Numbered from the stretch's first letter, positions 6,780 to 14,988 are shown. The stretch is DNA of 18,083 nt from Patescibacteria group bacterium UBA6816 (GCA_002452615.1 DKES01000026.1:1-18083); one strand, 5' to 3'. A program made the numbers and translations. Notes: generated by a model from the letters alone, not told the origin.

Positions 6780-6789
6780 TTCCACAGAT
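6775..6789 (+). repeat. 15-mer shared with the tail of the truncated transposase copy
   Basis: AGTTTTTCCACAGAT here and AGTTTTTCTACAGAT at 14952-14966 differ at one base. The embedded TTTTCCACA (6778-6786) fits the relaxed DnaA-box pattern TTWTNCACA, but it stands alone. Confidence 0.4.
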
Positions 6790-6817
6790 AGAGGGTGAAT
6801 TTATATAAATATTTTGT

Positions 6818-6823
6818 TATAAT
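6818..6823 (+). promoter_or_regulatory. Candidate -10 box
   Basis: Perfect TATAAT preceded 17 bases upstream by GTGAAT (6795-6800), a poor -35. It would start a transcript near 6830 that runs into the hairpin at 6920-6943 or on into the membrane-protein gene at 6959. Confidence 0.4.
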
Positions 6824-6859
6824 GATTATATCAATAGATAATTGGAATAAATAATTTTT

Positions 6860-6904
6860 ATGTCTTCTCCAAAACAATTTTTGGGAAAGATAACTACACA
6901 TTAG
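6860..6904 (+). CDS. Possible 14-codon leader peptide
   Basis: ATG to TAG encodes MSSPKQFLGKITTH. It lies between a candidate promoter and a terminator-like hairpin just before the next gene, the layout of an attenuator leader. No ribosome binding site is visible and no amino-acid run stands out, so it may equally be a chance frame in a small RNA. ACTAC and GTAGT around its stop codon can pair. Confidence 0.2.
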   Translation: MSSPKQFLGKITTH

Positions 6905-6919
6905 GGTAGTATTTTAAGG

Positions 6920-6943
6920 ACCGCTAATTTAAAGCGGTTTTTT
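6920..6943 (+). terminator. Terminator-like hairpin just before the helical-repeat gene
   Basis: ACCGCT (6920-6925) and AGCGGT (6933-6938) form a 6-bp stem with a 7-base loop, followed by six T in 6938-6943. The next ATG is only 15 bases downstream. It could end a short transcript from 6818 or attenuate the gene at 6959. Confidence 0.55.
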
Positions 6944-6958
6944 GTTAAAAATAAATTT

Positions 6959-7894
6959 ATGAGAATTCTTAATTTAGTAAAAAAAATTATCAAAATTTTA
7001 TTGATTGTTTTAATTTGTTTTGTGGTCGCTTATGGGATTTATTTGGCCATTAGTCTATGGATTTGGCATAACATTTCTTCTGAAGACCAATTAAAAGTGG
7101 CTCAATATTCTTATGATGAATGTATAGCGGAAGGAAGAGATGATTGCGATTCTCTTTTTGCCCGAGGGTTAAAAGCCTCTTTGGAAACACGGCAGAAAGA
7201 AGATATGGCCACGGTTTTAGATAAGACCAAATCAGAAGAAGAAAGAATCAGTGCTTTGGAACATTTTTATCTTTATGCAGATGATAGTTATGGAGAAATG
7301 ATAAGTCCGGAACGAATGGATTTTTATTATTTAATTGTGATGGACGAGGAAAACCCATTAAGTTTAAGCGAACAAGCTTTAAAATATTTATTAAGTCATC
7401 CCAGTGAAGATGAAAAAATACTTAAAATATGCCGGCAAGTGGCCTTGGACAAAGAGTTTAGCCCTGATTTTAGAAAGGCGGCAATAATGTCTTTGTCTAA
7501 AATGGGATATGAAGAAGATAAGGATATTTTTTATCAGATATTACTTGAAAAAAATTCTCCGTCTCGTTTATGGGCAAATCAAGGATTAATTAACATAGGA
7601 GCAGTGGATAAAATGCCGGATTTATTAGAAGTCGCCCTTGATGAAAATAAAGATATTTCTATTAGAAGCCAGGCCTTATCCACAATAAATGATTTAATTT
7701 TACAGGCCGGCGCAAAAAAAGATTTAACAATGGTGGAGAAATTAGAGCCTTTATTAGAACATGAAAGCGTGGCTATTTGGACTGGCGCAAATAGTCTTTT
7801 AAAAACCTTGACTGGAAAGGAGTATAAAAAAAATAAATTAACCGAGGAGGAGATGGATGAGTATATAACCAATACTTTTTTAGAAAATTATTAG
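6959..7894 (+). CDS. Membrane-anchored alpha-helical repeat (HEAT-like) protein
   Basis: The 311-residue protein begins with a basic stretch and one transmembrane helix (about 10-36), then a helical domain to the end. From about 85 to 290 it shows repeated helix pairs of 30-40 residues of the kind SLSEQALKYLLSHPSEDEKI, SPDFRKAAIMSLSKMGYEED, SPSRLWANQGLINIGAV and DISIRSQALSTINDLILQAG. These look like HEAT or armadillo repeats, which usually bind proteins. There is no catalytic motif. The helix may be an uncleaved signal anchor, leaving the solenoid outside the membrane. The gene ends 26 bases before the giant secreted protein and probably forms an operon with it, so an assembly or scaffold role for surface proteins is possible but inferred. 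No clear ribosome binding site is present. Confidence 0.6.
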   Translation: MRILNLVKKIIKILLIVLICFVVAYGIYLAISLWIWHNISSEDQLKVAQYSYDECIAEGRDDCDSLFARGLKASLETRQKEDMATVLDKTKSEEERISALEHFYLYADDSYGEMISPERMDFYYLIVMDEENPLSLSEQALKYLLSHPSEDEKILKICRQVALDKEFSPDFRKAAIMSLSKMGYEEDKDIFYQILLEKNSPSRLWANQGLINIGAVDKMPDLLEVALDENKDISIRSQALSTINDLILQAGAKKDLTMVEKLEPLLEHESVAIWTGANSLLKTLTGKEYKKNKLTEEEMDEYITNTFLENY

Positions 7895-7901
7895 ATTATA
7901 A

Positions 7902-7924
7902 TCATAGATTTAAATTATCTATGA
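7902..7924 (+). promoter_or_regulatory. Hairpin covering the start codon of the giant protein gene
   Basis: TCATAGAT (7902-7909) pairs with ATCTATGA (7917-7924), which contains the ATG at 7921. It would hide the start codon in the mRNA. It is AT-rich and may be fortuitous. Confidence 0.3.
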
Positions 7925-10900
7925 AATTTATTAAACAAAAATTTATTTTATTATTATTTATTTTGTTATTCTTTTTTATTTCTGGAAAATGCTGGGCTTT
8001 GCCCACAGGAACTATTCTTTACAAAACTTCAGAAAATGGAAAAATGTTTGGTTATAATGAGACTGATTTTTCTTTAATTCCTGGTAAAATTTATCCTGGT
8101 GGCGTGGGGGTATATTTAGGAGTAGGTAAAAAAAGTGGATTACCACAGGTTGCCGAAGCAGACCAAAGCGGAGTAAGAATTATATCAGCTCAGTATTTTG
8201 TTGATTTAGATAAAGGAGAAAAATTTATCGGCGCTAAAATTCCCAGAAATTTTGATTATGAAGACGAGGATTTAGTTAATAGATTTATAAGCAATATTAT
8301 GTGGCAGGTTGAAGGAGGAGAAGAGTTTGATTATGCTTATGAATTTCAAAAAGGACCTTCTAATGGGCAATGGACTGCGGCCGGATTTGTGGAAAAAATG
8401 TTTGAAAGCGCGGGCCGAACTAGTTTAACTTATCATGAAAAACCAGATAGAGCTTATGACACTTCTTTTTATTCCATTAACATTACGCCGGATGGTTATG
8501 ATAATAATACTGTTATTAATGAACATGGTGATGTGATTTCCCAAACAAAAGAGTTTTCTCGTATTCATAAATTAGGCGGGGGTGATTTTTGGGAAAAATT
8601 AACAGTTAGAGAAATCAATGACTTAGCTTTAGCTTTAGGCGAAGCTGGAAAACATGTTAAGCAAATAATTGGCACTAATATTTTTGGCCGAGATTATCAA
8701 GGAGAGAGGTATTTCTTTTTCCCTTATACTCAGTTTGTTCAGCCCAGTTTAAGAACTGTTCAATTAGATATTAATGTGTCTTCTTATGGCAAATCAGAAT
8801 TGCCCGGCAGTCTTTCTGAAGCAAAAATAAGAGAGAACACAGCCAAAGCTTTGGCAAAACGTTTAACTTTAGGAGTGGGGATTAAAATAGCCAAAGATGT
8901 TGTTTTGGATTTTTTTCATTTTAAAAAAATAACTATTGTTTATAATACTATTAAGGAAAGTTTTGATTTAGTTAAAGATGGATTTAAATTAGCCACTAAC
9001 GGAGGTGTGGATATAGACCCGGAAAGAAAATTACAAGAAATAGCCTTAGAAAAAAGTAAAATTCAAGGAGCTATTAGCAATATAGAAGAAACCATGGAAT
9101 ATGCGGATGCTAAAATGAAAGAAACTGTTGAAAGAGCGGACCGAATTTCTCTTATGAAAAAGAAACAAGCAGCTCGGCAAAAGGAAGTGGAAGAAACTGT
9201 TGATGATATTAAAATTACCACTAAAGATATAAGTGATAATGCTTCTGAGGCTCAACAATTTGGAGAATCTCAAGAAATAATTGAAACCGATGAGTTAAGT
9301 GTTTTAGAATTAGAGGAGAATAGTCAAGATTTTATTCAAATTAATCCCGAATTAGAAGAAAGTGAACTCGAATCTGAATTAGAAGTTGAAGTTGAGGAAC
9401 AAGTCGAAGAAAAAATTGAAGAACAAATTGAACCTCAATTTGAACTGGAAATTGATATTGAGCCGGAAATTGACATTGAGCCTGAAATTGAAAAACCATT
9501 TCAGGCCGGAGAAGTAGTAATTAATGAGTTTTTACCCAATCCTGAAACAGAAGAGTCAGAATGGATTGAATTATATAACAAAACAGACCAATCAATTGAT
9601 TTAACGGATTGGACTATTGGAGATAATACTAAAGCGGCAAAAATATTAAAAGGATTAATGTTAGCCCCTTATAGTTTTGTTTTACTTAATCAAGGGAAAG
9701 AATTTAATTTTTATTTAAATAATGGAGGGGATGTTTTACAATTAAAATATAAAAAAATTTTAATTGACCAAGTGACCTATGGAGATTATGATAGTGGGAG
9801 TTTATTTAATAATGCCCCTTTAGCAAAAAGGGGCCAATCTTTAGCAAGACAAACTGACGGACAAGATTCTAATATAGATAAAAATGATTGGGCTGTTACT
9901 ATTAGCAAAACTCCAGGTTTGCCAAACCAAATTACAGCTCCAAGTGAAGAACAAACAGAGTCAAAGACTTCTTCTGGTTCAAGTTATTCTGGAGGAGGGG
10001 GTTCCAGTTCTTCTTTGTCATATGATTCTTTTAATGAATTAGATATAGTCATTACTGAAATTGCTTGGATGGGAACAAAGGCAAGTCATAATGATGAATG
10101 GATTGAACTTTATAATAATACTGACCAATCAATAAATTTAGCTGGATGGAAATTAAAAGCAGCAGATAATACCCCGGACATAAGTTTATCCGGAGAAATT
10201 CCAGGCCAGTCTTATTGGCTTTTAGAAAGAACTGATGATACTAGTATAGCTAATATTGAGGCAGACCAGATTTATACCGGAGCTTTAGGTAATAAAGGAG
10301 AAACATTGGTATTAAGAGATGGAACAGGAAAAATTATAGACAAAGTAGATTTTTCTGATAGTTGGCCAGGTGGAGATAATGAAGCTAAGGCAAGTATGGA
10401 AAGAATTAATTTTAAAGTTCAGGGTAGCAATATAGATAATTGGCAAACTCATTCCGGAGAGAATTTATTTGCTTTAGATATTGAAGGAAATGAAATTTGG
10501 GGAACACCTAAACAAATAAGTAGTTTAATTTCTAATAATAAAGAATCAGAAGAAGATTTTAATAGTCAGGCTAATAAAGAAGAGGAGAACGAAGACGAAG
10601 AAAATTTAGACCCCGAACCCGATCCCGACCCTGACCCTGACCCTGACCCTGAACCTGACCCTGACCCTGAAGATAAAACTCCTCCTGAGTTAGAAATAAT
10701 TTCTCAACCAAATAATTTTACTAACCAAACCAGCGCCACATTTGAGTTTACTGCTAATGAAGCAGTAAATTTTTTTTGTCGCTTAAATGATAATGAAGAA
10801 ATTTCTTGTAGTTCGCCCCAATTTTATAGTGATTTAACAGAAGGGGAGCACATTTTTTATTTAAAAGGTGTTGATTTATCTGATAATCAATCAACTATTG

Positions 10901-13900
10901 ATTACTCTTGGATAATTGATTTAAGTTCGCCTGATTCTTCTATTACGACCACCGGAGAATATTTTAATAAGGATTCTTGTCCAGATAACATTGAAGGCTC
11001 TATTTATTCTGACGATGTAGAAGAGGTGAAAGTGCAGGTTCAAAAAGGGGCTAATAGTTATTATTTAGACGAAGACGGAGATTGGCAGGAAGATAATCCT
11101 CAATGGATTACGCAAGGAGTTAGTTTAGATTTAGAGAATAAAACTTGGTCCTATCAGTTGCCAAAAGAAAAATTAGACCAGGATAATAATTATTTTATTC
11201 GTTCTCGGGCAAAAAATAAATTAGGTAGTGTTCAAAAAATTCCATCAGAATGGGGTTTTGTTTTTGATAATACCCCTCCTAACAAAGTAAATCAATTAAC
11301 GCTTCAAGAGATAGATAGTCCTTTAGATTTAAAATTATCTTGGCAGAAAATAGATGATAATTTTTCCGGGATAGATTATTATGAGATTTATAAAAATGGA
11401 AAAATAATTTTTGTTTCAAAGGAATTTTATCAAATAGCGGGAATGAATCGGACTGATTATTCTTTTAAAGTTAGGGCTTGTGATAAAGCTGGCAATTGTG
11501 GTCCGTTTTCTGATTCCAAAGAACACAAAATTCAAACTCAATCTTTAGTAATTAATGAAGTTCAGATATCCGGAGATAAAGAATTTATTGAATTATATAA
11601 TCCCACTAATAAAGATATTGTTTTAAAAGATTGGTATTTAGCTTATTATTCTTCTGAACAGAATTGGGAAGAACGACCTCATCGTTTAAAAGAATTTCCC
11701 AAAGAAGCACTTATTCCAGCAAAAAGCCATTATTTAATTGGAGTTTATAATGTTTCTGAGTTTCAATCTGACTGGCAGGTTAAAACAGAAGGAGAAGAAT
11801 CAAAACCATATACTCGTGGGCAACTATCCAATGATAATGGTTCAATTGTAGTTTATTCGTCTAATCCGATAGGGAAAACCAAGGAGAATTTAAAAAAAGA
11901 ATACATCGATGCCTTGGGATGGGGAGAAGTAGTAGAGGTTAAAGAAACAGAACCAGGAAATAATGATATCTTACTTGTTCCTGAAGAAAACCAATCTTTA
12001 CAAAGAAAACAAGGTTATTTAGACACAGATGATAATTTTAATGATTTTTTTATTCAAGATAATCCTAATCCCCAGGGAATTTATGGGGCTTGGTTAAGTA
12101 ATTGGAACAAGAGAAGATTATTAATTATTGATAATAAAGAAAATGCTAATGATTTAAAAGATTATCAAATTAAAATTAATTTAAATTATGAAGATGGCAT
12201 GAATGATGATTTTTCTGATATTCGTTTTACTGATTCAGACGGTAAAACTGTTTTATCTTATTTTCGCGAAGAATACCAAGAAAACCAATCAGCGATTTTT
12301 TGGGTTAAAGTTCCAGAGATTCCAGCTTATTCAGAGGTAGCTATTTATCAATATTATCACAACTCTTCAGCTACTTATCTTGGTCAAGGAGAAGATGTTT
12401 TTGTTTGGTTTGATGATTTTTCTACAAATAAAGAGGAAAATTATGATCGTGCTTTTGGTGAATTTGATATTCAAAATAAAGTTTTTAAATTGAATCAAAG
12501 TGGACGAGGAGAATCTAGTTATCTTAGTCCTAAGGGAATAGAAATGAAAAATTTATATATTAAAACTAGTCTATATTTAGAAAAAAAGGGGTATGAACCT
12601 AAAGATAAAAAATCAAAACAAGGTTTAATTGAATATAGAAAAACAGATGAGGATAATTATTATTGTTTTGGAGTAAATCAAAAATATACTTATCGTGGAA
12701 TAATTTGGGAAAGAAAAAGACAAGGAGATTTTTATTTAATAGAATATTATAAACAAATTTTTGAAAATGAATGGGTAGATTTGGAAATAAAAGCTTATGA
12801 ATCCAATCATCAAATTAGTTTTGCTGCTGAAGGAATAAAAAAATCTTGGTCAATGACCAGTTCTTATCTAAACGAGCCGGGAAGAATTTATTTAATCAAT
12901 GACAATACTGATGCCCCGCATCTTTTTACAAGAGTCAATTATTTAATAATAGGTCAATATACTCAGCCCGAACCTAAAATAATTTGGCAAACAGAAAATT
13001 ATCAAACAGTTAACGGTTCATTACGACATAATTATTCTGATTTTTTAAATTGGGACAAAAGAAAGACAATTGTGATTAATAATCAAACTACTCATACTAC
13101 TAGTACAGCCCCTTTGATAGATTATCCAATTAAAATAGAATTAAATCACTTACCTGGCATGAATGATGATTTTTCTGATGTTCGCTTTACTGATTCAGAT
13201 GGGAAAAAAGTTTTAGATTATTGGAACGAGTCTTATGTAAAAGAGAGTTCAGCAATTTTTTGGACCAAAATCCCAGAAATTCCCGCTAATGGAGAAAAAA
13301 ATATTTATATGTACTATCACAACCCTTCGGCTACTTATCTTGGCCAAGGAGAAGATGTTTTTGTTTGGTTTGATGATTTTGAAACCGCCCGTTTATCAGA
13401 ATATGACTTAGCGTTTAGTGCTTTTGATACTGGAAAAGGTATTCTTAAATTAGGAAAAGAAGGTTATATAAGTCCTCAGGGCTTAGAACCAAATAATTTT
13501 TATCTCAAAACAAGAATGTTAATGGAGGAAAAAAATAATCACGATAAAACTTATCAGGGATTTATTGATTATCGTCGAAATGATGATTATCATTATCGTT
13601 TTGGCTGGAACAGTAAAAATGGTTATCATGACCGGGGATTGAATTTATTAAAAGTTTATAATGGGGAAGAAATTTATCCTCCCTTATTTCATTATTATAA
13701 AAATATTTGGAATGAATGGGGGACTTATGAAATTTGGGCCTTTGAAGATAAACATAAATTTAAATTTACGGACCAGAATAATTTAGAAATTATAAATTGG
13801 TCATTAAATGACGCAAATATAAGTGCCGGAGATATTTATTTAATTGGTGGGGATAAGACCCCTCATCCTGCTCCAGTAAAAATTGATTATGTTTTCGTTG

Positions 13901-13941
13901 CTCCCTATAAAGAGGATATAGTTTTTTCTATAAAAGATTAA
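7921..13941 (+). CDS. Giant secreted multidomain surface protein (NlpC/P60-like, lamin-tail, Ig/FN3 and DUF2341 domains)
   Basis: 2006 residues with a signal peptide (1-26, cleavage near CWA-LP). Domains in order: a permuted NlpC/P60-like fold (about 27-180; GTILYKT 30-36, GVGVYLG 61-67, WTAAGFVEKMF 151-161); a unique region to about 365; a coiled coil (about 367-445); a Glu-rich linker (450-520); lamin-tail domain 1 (about 527-675, EWIELYNKTDQSIDLTDW); a Ser/Gly linker; lamin-tail domain 2 (about 707-870); an Asp-Pro linker (897-917); an Ig-like region; an FN3-like domain (about 1119-1205); lamin-tail domain 3 (about 1209-1390); and two DUF2341-like units (1390-1709 and 1710-2006). The catalytic His and Cys positions of the first domain appear as Gly (60/61) and Ala (153/154), so it is probably inactive. 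Likely role: adhesion or cell-surface structure. No sortase or membrane anchor is visible at the C-terminus. Placed between two membrane-anchored partners. Confidence 0.75.
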   Translation: MKFIKQKFILLLFILLFFFISGKCWALPTGTILYKTSENGKMFGYNETDFSLIPGKIYPGGVGVYLGVGKKSGLPQVAEADQSGVRIISAQYFVDLDKGEKFIGAKIPRNFDYEDEDLVNRFISNIMWQVEGGEEFDYAYEFQKGPSNGQWTAAGFVEKMFESAGRTSLTYHEKPDRAYDTSFYSINITPDGYDNNTVINEHGDVISQTKEFSRIHKLGGGDFWEKLTVREINDLALALGEAGKHVKQIIGTNIFGRDYQGERYFFFPYTQFVQPSLRTVQLDINVSSYGKSELPGSLSEAKIRENTAKALAKRLTLGVGIKIAKDVVLDFFHFKKITIVYNTIKESFDLVKDGFKLATNGGVDIDPERKLQEIALEKSKIQGAISNIEETMEYADAKMKETVERADRISLMKKKQAARQKEVEETVDDIKITTKDISDNASEAQQFGESQEIIETDELSVLELEENSQDFIQINPELEESELESELEVEVEEQVEEKIEEQIEPQFELEIDIEPEIDIEPEIEKPFQAGEVVINEFLPNPETEESEWIELYNKTDQSIDLTDWTIGDNTKAAKILKGLMLAPYSFVLLNQGKEFNFYLNNGGDVLQLKYKKILIDQVTYGDYDSGSLFNNAPLAKRGQSLARQTDGQDSNIDKNDWAVTISKTPGLPNQITAPSEEQTESKTSSGSSYSGGGGSSSSLSYDSFNELDIVITEIAWMGTKASHNDEWIELYNNTDQSINLAGWKLKAADNTPDISLSGEIPGQSYWLLERTDDTSIANIEADQIYTGALGNKGETLVLRDGTGKIIDKVDFSDSWPGGDNEAKASMERINFKVQGSNIDNWQTHSGENLFALDIEGNEIWGTPKQISSLISNNKESEEDFNSQANKEEENEDEENLDPEPDPDPDPDPDPEPDPDPEDKTPPELEIISQPNNFTNQTSATFEFTANEAVNFFCRLNDNEEISCSSPQFYSDLTEGEHIFYLKGVDLSDNQSTIDYSWIIDLSSPDSSITTTGEYFNKDSCPDNIEGSIYSDDVEEVKVQVQKGANSYYLDEDGDWQEDNPQWITQGVSLDLENKTWSYQLPKEKLDQDNNYFIRSRAKNKLGSVQKIPSEWGFVFDNTPPNKVNQLTLQEIDSPLDLKLSWQKIDDNFSGIDYYEIYKNGKIIFVSKEFYQIAGMNRTDYSFKVRACDKAGNCGPFSDSKEHKIQTQSLVINEVQISGDKEFIELYNPTNKDIVLKDWYLAYYSSEQNWEERPHRLKEFPKEALIPAKSHYLIGVYNVSEFQSDWQVKTEGEESKPYTRGQLSNDNGSIVVYSSNPIGKTKENLKKEYIDALGWGEVVEVKETEPGNNDILLVPEENQSLQRKQGYLDTDDNFNDFFIQDNPNPQGIYGAWLSNWNKRRLLIIDNKENANDLKDYQIKINLNYEDGMNDDFSDIRFTDSDGKTVLSYFREEYQENQSAIFWVKVPEIPAYSEVAIYQYYHNSSATYLGQGEDVFVWFDDFSTNKEENYDRAFGEFDIQNKVFKLNQSGRGESSYLSPKGIEMKNLYIKTSLYLEKKGYEPKDKKSKQGLIEYRKTDEDNYYCFGVNQKYTYRGIIWERKRQGDFYLIEYYKQIFENEWVDLEIKAYESNHQISFAAEGIKKSWSMTSSYLNEPGRIYLINDNTDAPHLFTRVNYLIIGQYTQPEPKIIWQTENYQTVNGSLRHNYSDFLNWDKRKTIVINNQTTHTTSTAPLIDYPIKIELNHLPGMNDDFSDVRFTDSDGKKVLDYWNESYVKESSAIFWTKIPEIPANGEKNIYMYYHNPSATYLGQGEDVFVWFDDFETARLSEYDLAFSAFDTGKGILKLGKEGYISPQGLEPNNFYLKTRMLMEEKNNHDKTYQGFIDYRRNDDYHYRFGWNSKNGYHDRGLNLLKVYNGEEIYPPLFHYYKNIWNEWGTYEIWAFEDKHKFKFTDQNNLEIINWSLNDANISAGDIYLIGGDKTPHPAPVKIDYVFVAPYKEDIVFSIKD
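10609..10671 (+). repeat. Hexanucleotide repeat coding for Asp/Glu-Pro linker
   Basis: Ten 6-base units of the type GACCCT with GAACCC and GATCCC variants encode an alternating acidic residue-Pro linker (residues 897-917) between lamin-tail domain 2 and the Ig-like region. It is the second such tract in the window, after the Glu-Pro tail at 1571-1636. Confidence 0.85.
12088..13941 (+). repeat. Tandem internal duplication, 960-base period (DUF2341 units)
   Basis: Unit 1 begins near 12088 and unit 2 near 13048. Matching positions are exactly 960 bases apart: GGCATGAATGATGAT at 12196 and 13156, and the block ending in TTTGATGATTTT at 12420 and 13380. The 30-odd bases ending at 12420/13380 are identical in both. 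The rest of the units has diverged, so either duplication is old with local conservation or this block was recently homogenised. Confidence 0.85.
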
Positions 13942-13966
13942 AAGTCTTATAAAAAATATAAGAAAT

Positions 13967-14731
13967 ATGAAAAAATTTTTTGTTTTTATTTTTATTATTT
14001 CCTTTTTTATTTTAGGGACATTTGAAAGCTTTGGTTTAGACCAGGCCACTCCTCAAAAAATAAAATATTTAGATGACGAAACAGAAGTTCAGACTCAAGG
14101 AATTGTCGTGGTTCCTCCCGGGATTTTAGGATTACAAATTTTTTATATTAATGGTTGCCAAATTTATTCTTATTATAAAGATTTCCCTGATTTAAAAATT
14201 GGTGATAAGATTCTTGTTAAAGGAATTATTTCTCAATCGCGCGGAGAAAAAAGAGTCAAGACAAAAACAGCAAAAGATATTAAGATTTTAGAACGTGATT
14301 TGCCGGTGATAGCGCAAAAATTAAAAATAAAGGAAATTAACGAAGATTTAATTGGAAATTTAATTCAAACAAAAGGGCAAGTTATTGAAAGAACCGGACT
14401 TTATGTTTATCTTGACGATGAAATGAATGAGTTAGCGGTTTATATTAAAGATTATACCAATATTAATAAATCTAAAATTAAAGAAGGGGATGAATTGGAA
14501 ATAACAGGAATTTTAAGTAAATATAATGGCCAATTACGTCTTTTACCCAGGGGAGAAGAAGATATCTTAATAATAAAAAAGCCTTTGCCAAAAAAGGAAA
14601 TAATAAATTATCAATTAATGGGAAGTAGTGTTTCTCTGGTTGATTTTAAAAAAATAGAACCTTATTTTATTATTAGTGCTATTATTTTAGGAATTATTTT
14701 TATTTTTTTAAATTTTATAATAAAAATATGA
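13967..14731 (+). CDS. Secreted, C-terminally membrane-anchored protein with two OB-fold-like domains
   Basis: 254 residues. A signal peptide spans about 1-23 (MKKFFVFIFIISFFILGTF). Two beta-rich units follow, each with the OB-fold signature: a first strand, then a stretch like FPDLKIGDKILVKGIISQSRG (about 70-90) and IKEGDELEITGILSKYNGQL (about 166-185). The GDxxxVxGxxxxxxG strand-loop pattern repeats. A hydrophobic helix at about 232-252 ends the protein, leaving both OB domains outside the membrane. Bacterial exported OB-folds can bind nucleic acids, sugars or proteins; nothing here decides between these. It starts 25 bases after the giant lamin-tail gene and is probably cotranscribed. Its TGA stop overlaps the ATG of the truncated transposase copy (ATGA), so that element's 5' end abuts the coding region and may have replaced the original C-terminal codons. 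Confidence 0.6.
   Translation: MKKFFVFIFIISFFILGTFESFGLDQATPQKIKYLDDETEVQTQGIVVVPPGILGLQIFYINGCQIYSYYKDFPDLKIGDKILVKGIISQSRGEKRVKTKTAKDIKILERDLPVIAQKLKIKEINEDLIGNLIQTKGQVIERTGLYVYLDDEMNELAVYIKDYTNINKSKIKEGDELEITGILSKYNGQLRLLPRGEEDILIIKKPLPKKEIINYQLMGSSVSLVDFKKIEPYFIISAIILGIIFIFLNFIIKI
14716..14721 (+). promoter_or_regulatory. Candidate -10 box of the truncated transposase copy
   Basis: TATAAT six bases before the ATG, as at the intact copy (eight bases). It lies inside the 3' end of the OB-fold gene and has no good -35, so it may be fortuitous AT-rich sequence or a remnant of the element's own promoter. Confidence 0.3.
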
Positions 14732-14911
14732 GAAAAATTAAATTTGTTAATGATCAATATTATCATATTTATAATCGCGGAGTAGATAAACGAACAATTT
14801 TTGAGTGTCAAGAAGATTTAGATAGATTTTTTCAGAGCATGAGCGAGTTTAATGTTCTTGAACCAATTGGCAGTATTTATGAAAATTCCTTTTTAAAAAA
14901 AAGAAAAGAAA

Positions 14912-14942
14912 AACAACTTGGGAACTGAGTTCCCAAGTTGTT
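14912..14942. repeat. 31-base palindrome in the truncated copy, G centre
   Basis: Arms 14912-14926 and 14928-14942 are exact complements around G (14927). Only the centre base differs from 6120-6150. This C-to-G change equals an inversion of the palindrome and creates the in-frame stop. Confidence 0.9.
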
Positions 14943-14962
14943 GAAACTTTTAGTTTTTCTAC

Positions 14963-14980
14963 AGATTATTAGAAAAGGGG
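14963..14980 (+). repeat. Shared 3' end of the two transposase copies
   Basis: AGATTATTAGAAAAGGGG here and AGAATATTAGAAAAGGGG at 6601-6618. Similarity stops right after the four G in both, so this may mark the right end of the element. Confidence 0.55.
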
Positions 14981-14988
14981 TTTTGAGA

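Larger units (their letters stand above)
6611..6958. other. 348-base intergenic region rich in palindromes
   Basis: No gene over 14 codons is evident. From left to right it holds an 11-base odd palindrome (6616-6626), an imperfect hairpin (6645-6661), two related CACAGGT palindromes (6704-6724 and 6747-6779), a DnaA-box-like 9-mer (6778-6786), a TATAAT (6818-6823), a 14-codon open frame (6860-6904) and a terminator-like hairpin (6920-6943). The left half looks like a landing zone for palindromic elements next to the transposase. Confidence 0.7.
14728..14980 (+). pseudogene. Truncated, internally deleted copy of the RAYT transposase
   Basis: The first 66 codons match the intact gene at 5939 residue for residue over most of their length (MRKIKFVNDQYYHIYNRGVD and on to YENSFLK). 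Many differences are silent third-base changes, so it diverged while still under coding constraint. One Lys codon is extra. The frame then enters a 31-base palindrome whose G centre makes TGA (14926-14928). After the palindrome and about 20 bases, the sequence rejoins the far end of the intact copy: 14963-14980 matches 6601-6618 at 17 of 18 bases, including the TAG stop and AAAAGGGG. About 430 bases holding HUH and tyrosine motifs are missing, so it cannot transpose itself. It might still be mobilised in trans by the intact copy. Confidence 0.85.

Noticed and set aside
6778..6786. DnaA box and replication origin
   Set aside because: A single relaxed match with no cluster, no dnaA or dnaN gene and no AT-rich unwinding element pattern.
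7999..8010. LPTG sequence in the giant protein
   Set aside because: It lies just after the signal peptide, not near the C-terminus, so it is not a sortase anchor.
13946..13962. Hairpin CTTATA/TATAAG before the OB-fold gene
   Set aside because: Short, pure A/T-rich pairing in an A/T-rich gap; expected by chance.
14728..14928. A functional small protein from the 66-codon frame
   Set aside because: It is the N-terminal third of the transposase ended by a palindrome stop; it lacks the HUH and tyrosine motifs. A truncated regulatory peptide cannot be excluded but has no support.
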